Positions 7,768 through 11,765 of a stretch of 11,765 nucleotides of DNA are shown here, piece after piece. This DNA is from Syntrophomonadaceae bacterium (GTDB lineage: Bacteria; Bacillota; Dethiobacteria; DTU022). The stretch is taken from NCBI GenBank assembly GCA_003553895.1, contig PWFM01000029.1, positions 1 through 11,765 of the forward strand, in the 5' to 3' direction. A program made the position numbers and the translations under genes. The notes beneath the pieces are model-generated. The model was not told the origin of the DNA. It did no database searches and was given only the letters and a program-made list of their open reading frames with translations. Position 1 is the stretch's first letter; each line of letters opens with the position of its first letter.

Positions 7768-7823
7768 TATTGCCAACAACTCCCCACTGTAGTTGGACTT
7801 TGCCTGATTATTTATTCATTATG

Positions 7824-7829
7824 ATTATA
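7824..7829 (-). promoter_or_regulatory. Possible ddl promoter (-10 TATAAT)
   Basis: A perfect TATAAT on the minus strand lies about 57 bases upstream of the ddl start codon in the divergent intergenic region, with an overlapping TATGAT just before it. A candidate -35, TTGCCC, is 19 bases from the TATGAT, longer than ideal. The -10 is convincing by sequence and position; the -35 is not. Confidence 0.35.
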
Positions 7830-7897
7830 TCATACCCTGGGAATCAAGGTAGAGGGCAAAATACAAAGAAAATCCCCAATATTTCAGGCAGGTACGT

Positions 7898-7903
7898 TAT
7901 AAT
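7898..7903 (+). promoter_or_regulatory. Possible promoter (-10 TATAAT) of the ATP-grasp gene
   Basis: A perfect TATAAT on the plus strand lies about 100 bases before the TTG start of the ATP-grasp gene. No recognisable -35 is found at 16-18 bases upstream. Both this and the opposing ddl element continue as TATAATCAT, which may be chance or a shared feature of the divergent pair. The remaining leader (about 7910-8001) shows no known riboswitch pattern. Confidence 0.3.
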
Positions 7904-8001
7904 CATGAATTGGAAGCATTAATTTGAATACGGCAAACCGGAGATTTTTCAAGCGGGCCATGAACATCCAAACCTAGGTACCGGGATCAGGGGATAGTAA
8001 T

Positions 8002-9261
8002 TTGAAACAGCCAATCATAAAAAAACCGAAAAGTGCAAATCAGGCTCCGGCAGTGATGTTAGGCGCGAACTTTTATACAGCGCTTGGAGCAATTCGTACC
8101 CTCGGAAGAAGGAATATACCGGTTTATGCACTGGACTACTACTTTCCCAATGCCTACGCCCTATCTTCTCGCTATGTAACTCAAAAAATTCTTTGCCCTA
8201 ATATTAACGTCGATGAAGCAGCTTTGGCCCACTTTTTGATGGATCTGGGCCGAGAATTTGAGCAAAAACCGGTCTTGATGGCAAGCGCTGATAGCTATGC
8301 CCTTTTGATCTCCCGGTATGCGGAAGAACTGGCTCATTATTACCTTTTTCCTGTTAACCCTCCGGGCTTGCTGGAGCAAATCATCACTAAAAATGGCCTT
8401 TCCATCCTGGCTGAAAAGCATGATTTGCAAACACCAAAAACTTTTACTGTTAATCAAGATATTGATCCACGCCAGGTTGCCGAGTCCATTAGTTATCCCT
8501 GCATCATTAAACCGGCACTGTCTCACGAATTTGTCAAGGTATTCCGCCAAAAATGCCTGTTTGCCGAACATGAAAAACAACTGCTGCAGGCTCTTGAAAC
8601 TGCGTACTCCAGCGGCCTGGCAGTCATGGTCCAGGAAATAGTGCCCGGCTTCGACGATCAGATGTTTGTATTTGACTTCTATGTAAACCGGGAAGGTCGA
8701 ATTACACACACTATGACAGCTCAAAAACTGCGCCAGTTCCCGATTAATTTCGGTTCCTCAACCCTGACCCATCACCTTCACGATCAGTCCCTTGTCGACA
8801 TGGGCAAAAAATATATTGAGCGCCTTGGCTACCGCGGCTACGGGGAGATTGAATTTAAAAAGCACCCTGAAACCGGGCAATTATACCTGATCGAGATCAA
8901 TGCCCGCCTGAGTACGCTTAATGTGCTATTCGACAAGTGCGGGCTTGAATTTACTTACGTGCAGTACAGGGATCTGGTTGGCAACCCTCTTCCGGATTTC
9001 CATCTCAGGGAAGATAAACCCTGGGCCTTCTGGCATGCATACGAAGATATGATCAGTGTTGCCGCCTACCTGAAGTCCGGGCAGCTTAAGCCAGACCAGG
9101 TTATCCGGCCATGGCTTACTCACCACAAAGCCCACGCTATCTGGGCAGCAGACGATATTAAACCACTTTTTTCTTTTTGCAAACTAATCATCAACAAAAT
9201 TTTCGGCAAGATACGCCGTATAATAGTAAGCGGCCTTGGGCGGCAAAAAAATATAACTTAA
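8002..9261 (+). CDS. ATP-grasp carboxylate-amine ligase of unknown substrate (D-aspartate ligase/COG3919-like)
   Basis: Cytoplasmic ligase of 419 residues from the ATP-grasp superfamily, which uses ATP to make an acyl-phosphate and couple it to an amine. The N-terminal pre-ATP-grasp domain starts with VMLGANFYTALGAIRTLGRR (18-37). The ATP-binding segment YPCIIKPALSHEF has K170, QEIVPG (211-216) marks the hinge, and the metal-binding region is EIEFKKHPETGQLYLIEINA with E284, E298 and N300. The closest families I recognise are COG3919-type ligases and Enterococcus-type D-aspartate ligase, but the substrate cannot be read. The C-terminal 30 residues are basic and partly hydrophobic, perhaps membrane-associating. 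The TTG start is supported by AGGGGA ending about 7 bases upstream; the later ATG at codon 19 would remove the first strand and lacks a ribosome site. It is the only plus-strand gene here and is divergent from ddl. It ends in a bidirectional terminator. Confidence 0.88.
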   Translation: MKQPIIKKPKSANQAPAVMLGANFYTALGAIRTLGRRNIPVYALDYYFPNAYALSSRYVTQKILCPNINVDEAALAHFLMDLGREFEQKPVLMASADSYALLISRYAEELAHYYLFPVNPPGLLEQIITKNGLSILAEKHDLQTPKTFTVNQDIDPRQVAESISYPCIIKPALSHEFVKVFRQKCLFAEHEKQLLQALETAYSSGLAVMVQEIVPGFDDQMFVFDFYVNREGRITHTMTAQKLRQFPINFGSSTLTHHLHDQSLVDMGKKYIERLGYRGYGEIEFKKHPETGQLYLIEINARLSTLNVLFDKCGLEFTYVQYRDLVGNPLPDFHLREDKPWAFWHAYEDMISVAAYLKSGQLKPDQVIRPWLTHHKAHAIWAADDIKPLFSFCKLIINKIFGKIRRIIVSGLGRQKNIT

Positions 9262-9351
9262 AGCCGACTGCACATTCAGGTGTCAATAACCCCGCACCGA
9301 CTTACCAGGCTGGTTGATCACCGTTTCAGATATAATAAACATTCTAAAACG

Positions 9352-9381
9352 AAAGGGCCGCCTTTTGTGGCAACCCTTTTT
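9352..9381. terminator. Intrinsic terminator between convergent genes
   Basis: AAAGGG (9352-9357) pairs with CCCTTT (9374-9379), and GCC (9360-9362) with GGC (9369-9371), around a CC/AA internal loop and the hexaloop TTTTGT. In the plus direction the stem runs into five Ts, fitting the end of the ATP-grasp gene. In the minus direction it is followed by TTTCGTTTT, so it may also stop transcription leaving the EF-G-like gene. Confidence 0.7.
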
Positions 9382-9427
9382 ATCTCTTAACTTCACCGTT
9401 CACTGGAAAGCTCAGGCTGTAAATGTC

Positions 9428-11515
9428 TCAAGCTTCTTCTTCCTTTTGCGCCCGGGCCTCTTCAATAATTTGTTCTGCCACATTGTGGGGCACTTCTTCG
9501 TAGTGTGAAAATTCCATGCTGAAAAAGCCCCGGCCCTGAGTCATCGAACGGAGGTCTATAGAGTATTTAAACATTTCGGCCATCGGGACCTGAGCCTTGA
9601 TTTTTTGCATATTCCCTTCAGGCTCCATACCCTGGATCCTTCCCCGTTTACTGTTTAAATCACCCATGATATCGCCCATGAATGCTTCAGGAACAAGAAC
9701 TTCTACGTTCATTATCGGTTCCAGCAGCACGGCACCTGCCTCATCCATTCCTTTACGGAAAGCCAGCGCTCCGGCTACCTTAAAGGCCATCTCTGAGGAG
9801 TCTACGGTGTGATATGAACCGTCAACCAGCCTGACTAAAACATCCACAACCGGATAACCGGCAACCACCCCTTCTTCCATTGCTTCCTGGATGCCCTTTT
9901 CTACAGCCGGCACGTATTGCCGCGGCACTGATCCGCCAAAAATCTTGTTTTCAAATACGAGTCCTTCGCCAGGCTCAGAAGACTCCAGTTCGATGTAGAC
10001 ATGACCGAACTGGCCGCGACCTCCTGACTGTTTCTTGTGCTTACCTTCCACCCGGGCCTGTCCTTTTATTGTTTCCTTGTAGGGGACTTTGGGAGTGGAA
10101 AGCTCAACGTCTACACCGAACTTTTGGGCCAGGCGGTTTACAATGATATCCAGGTGCAGTTCGCCCATGCCGGAAATAACCGTTTGTTTCGTTTCGACAT
10201 TCCTTTCCATCCTGAAGGTCGGATCTTCTTCGAGGAAACGAGAAAGCCCGCTGCCAACCTTATCCTCATCTCCTTTAGTTTTTGGCTCTACTGCAAAAGA
10301 AATAACCGGATCGGGGAAATCTATGGCCGGAAAAACAAGCGGATTACCCTTGTCGCAAAGAGTGTCGCCGGTAACGGTGTTTTGGAGCTTGGCAGCGCAG
10401 GCAATGTCTCCGGCAACAACTTCCTCCATCTGAATCTGGTTCTTCCCGCGCATTGAAAAAACCTGTCCAAAACGCTCAGTCAAATCCTGGGTGGAATTGT
10501 AGACCTGACTGTCGGGCTGGATATTGCCGGAAAAAACTCGGAAGTAGTTGATCCGACCCACATAGGGGTCGGCCAGAGTTTTAAATACAAAAGCAGACAT
10601 CGGCTCGTCGTTGCTAAGTTTACGGGTAACTTCATCTTTACTGCCGGGGATATATCCCTTTATTTTCTCTTTATCGAGAGGGGTGGGAAGGTAGCGCTTG
10701 ATCAGATCCAGCAACGGCTGGGTTCCAAAATTTTTCGAGGCTGCACAGCAAAGAACAGGGATTGTTTTGCCTTCCAGGACTCCCCGTCGCAGACCTTCGT
10801 TTATTTCATCATCGGTCAGTTCTTCGCCCTCCAGGTATTTTTCGAGGAGGCTGTCATCGGCCTCGGCAATCGCTTCAACCAGTTTTTCCCTTAGCTCGCG
10901 GGCATTGTCGACCAGATCTGAGGGAATATCTTCTTCGGTCGTTTTCATACCATCATCAGAAAACATGATTGCTTTTTGCCTAACCAGGTCAACAACCCCT
11001 TTAAAGTCTGCTTCCTGACCAATGGGCATCTGCAGGGGGGCCACATTATGTCCGAAATTATCCCGAAGCTGTTCCAGGGTCCCTTCATAATCGGCATTTT
11101 CGCGATCCAGTTTGTTGATGGCCACAAGACGGGGCAGGTTGTAATCATCTGCGTAACCCCATACTTTTTCTGTGCCAACTTCAACACCCGAAACAGCACA
11201 AACGACCGTTACAACACTATCGGCAGCTCGCAGAGCGCCAAGGACATCACCAATAAAATCAAAATAGCCCGGCGTGTCAAGCAAATTAATCTTGATCCCG
11301 TCCCACTCCAGGGGAGCCAGACCCAGGTTTATAGTCACCTGTTTCTTGATTTCATCAGGGTCATAATCGGTAGTGGTGTTACCCGACTCGATTTTTCCCT
11401 GGCGGTTAATTGTCCCTGACGTAAAAAGCAGCGCTTCGGTAAGTGAAGTTTTTCCGGCACTGCCGTGGGATATTAATGCCACATTGCGAATATTTTCGCT
11501 GTTGTACTTCTTCAT
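9428..11515 (-). CDS. fusA: Elongation factor G-like GTPase (EF-G2-type paralogue)
   Basis: Translational GTPase of 695 residues with the full EF-G domain set. The G domain (1 to about 280) has a P-loop SHGSAGKT (16-23), G3 DTPGYFDF (80-87) and G4 NKLD (134-137); domain II begins near 310. Domain IV contains KKQSGGRGQFGHV and GSYHTVDSSE, the loop that in EF-G reaches the decoding centre, and the C-terminus ends with the EFSHYEEVP pattern. The catalytic histidine of canonical EF-G (DTPGHVDF) is tyrosine here (Tyr84), the switch I ERGIT is KQVT, and the first P-loop residue is Ser. These traits fit the EF-G2 family (T. thermophilus EF-G-2-like) rather than the str-operon factor, and no rpsL/rpsG/tuf genes are adjacent. 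The symbol fusA is the family name; this is probably a second copy. The ATG has AGGAGG 7 bases upstream. Confidence 0.93.
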   Translation of the reverse strand: MKKYNSENIRNVALISHGSAGKTSLTEALLFTSGTINRQGKIESGNTTTDYDPDEIKKQVTINLGLAPLEWDGIKINLLDTPGYFDFIGDVLGALRAADSVVTVVCAVSGVEVGTEKVWGYADDYNLPRLVAINKLDRENADYEGTLEQLRDNFGHNVAPLQMPIGQEADFKGVVDLVRQKAIMFSDDGMKTTEEDIPSDLVDNARELREKLVEAIAEADDSLLEKYLEGEELTDDEINEGLRRGVLEGKTIPVLCCAASKNFGTQPLLDLIKRYLPTPLDKEKIKGYIPGSKDEVTRKLSNDEPMSAFVFKTLADPYVGRINYFRVFSGNIQPDSQVYNSTQDLTERFGQVFSMRGKNQIQMEEVVAGDIACAAKLQNTVTGDTLCDKGNPLVFPAIDFPDPVISFAVEPKTKGDEDKVGSGLSRFLEEDPTFRMERNVETKQTVISGMGELHLDIIVNRLAQKFGVDVELSTPKVPYKETIKGQARVEGKHKKQSGGRGQFGHVYIELESSEPGEGLVFENKIFGGSVPRQYVPAVEKGIQEAMEEGVVAGYPVVDVLVRLVDGSYHTVDSSEMAFKVAGALAFRKGMDEAGAVLLEPIMNVEVLVPEAFMGDIMGDLNSKRGRIQGMEPEGNMQKIKAQVPMAEMFKYSIDLRSMTQGRGFFSMEFSHYEEVPHNVAEQIIEEARAQKEEEA

Positions 11516-11540
11516 ATATAGACCTCCTCAATACCACCCG

Positions 11541-11579
11541 CCTGTTGTTACAACCGGGTTAGTATATTATTAACCAGTT
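11541..11579 (-). promoter_or_regulatory. Pair of overlapping inverted repeats in the EF-G-like gene leader
   Basis: Read on the minus strand, AACTGGTTA (11571-11579) can pair with TAACCCGGTT (11552-11561) with one bulged C and a G-U pair, leaving a nine-base AT-rich loop. Directly downstream, CCGGTTG-TAA-CAACAGG (11541-11557) forms a second hairpin. The two share 11552-11557, so they cannot both form. The second ends 13 bases before the AGGAGG site. They could be operator half-sites or alternative leader structures; no known riboswitch or T-box pattern is present. Confidence 0.25.
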
Positions 11580-11607
11580 TTCAATGTATACACCCTACCA
11601 TTATCGC

Positions 11608-11670
11608 AAAAAAAATGCAAATAGAAAAGAGCCCGCGATGGTTCTCAGTTCTGACGCATGAAACTCTTTT
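11608..11670 (-). terminator. Possible intrinsic terminator upstream of the EF-G-like gene
   Basis: On the minus strand, AAAAGAG (11664-11670) pairs with CTCTTTT (11625-11631), with an inner GCG/CGC pairing (11655-11657 with 11635-11637). A T-rich stretch follows, including eight consecutive Ts (11608-11615). It could end a minus-strand gene lying beyond the right edge of the window. The long, mostly unpaired interior makes this uncertain. The rest of 11671-11765 shows no gene on either strand. Confidence 0.25.
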
Positions 11671-11765
11671 AAGCAAGCGCAATCCTTGCGATCACCCTTC
11701 ATGATAGCAGTAATTTCCAATTATTTCACTTTATCCTTTCTCAACACTCTTTCGTGAAATCACTC

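Noticed and set aside
7768..7779. TTG starts for ddl at 7779 and 7776
   Set aside because: They lie directly on or within three bases of GGGGAG, too close for initiation; the ATG at 7767 begins the conserved sequence.
8161..8724. Minus-strand open frame of 187 codons opposite the ATP-grasp gene
   Set aside because: The plus-strand frame here has clear ATP-grasp motifs; the reverse frame has none and no start context.
10037..10456. Plus-strand open frame of 139 codons opposite the EF-G-like gene
   Set aside because: Antisense shadow of a conserved GTPase coding region with no ribosome site or family signature.
11516..11765. T-box or known riboswitch in the leader of the EF-G-like gene (GGGTGGTATTG near the start)
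   Set aside because: The T-box core (GGTGGNACCGCG) and its specifier structure are absent, and the motif overlaps the Shine-Dalgarno region rather than preceding a terminator.

Overview
The window looks like chromosomal DNA from a Gram-positive, low-to-mid GC Bacillota, probably a Clostridia-type anaerobe. The evidence is strong Shine-Dalgarno sites (AGGAGG, GGAGG), some TTG and GTG starts, a WalR/PhoP-like response regulator, GerMN (sporulation/germination) domains, a single-membrane style sensor kinase and an EF-G2-type GTPase. The genus cannot be read from the sequence. No tRNA, rRNA, CRISPR array, insertion sequence or phage gene was seen. Coding density is high and all but one gene lie on the minus strand.

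Layout in the direction of transcription of the minus-strand genes: an EF-G-like translational GTPase (11515 to 9428) has its own structured leader. It is followed by a terminator hairpin shared with a convergent plus-strand gene, an ATP-grasp ligase of unknown substrate (8002 to 9261). Divergent from that ligase, a minus-strand run begins with D-alanine--D-alanine ligase ddl (7767 to 6661), then a family 4 Fe-S uracil-DNA glycosylase (6602 to 5910). Next come an OmpR-family response regulator (5920 to 5228) and its histidine kinase (5228 to 3819), with overlapping ends that imply translational coupling. A 117-base gap holding a good sigma-A-like promoter leads to a membrane-anchored protein with a seven-repeat beta-propeller and two GerMN-type domains (3701 to 1656). 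A second promoter then leads to arginyl-tRNA synthetase argS (1536 to beyond base 1), whose C-terminus is cut off by the window edge.

How the genes fit together: ddl makes the D-Ala-D-Ala dipeptide of peptidoglycan. The two-component system has an extracytoplasmic sensor domain and WalRK/PhoPR-like features. The downstream propeller-GerMN protein would sit on the outer face of the membrane, where it could touch the kinase sensor or the cell wall. The order regulator, kinase, GerMN/propeller protein recalls actinobacterial mtrA-mtrB-lpqB, but with the domains of the third protein in the opposite order. That is the most interesting hypothesis here. The uracil-DNA glycosylase, argS and the EF-G-like gene are housekeeping or translation functions with no obvious link to the envelope genes.
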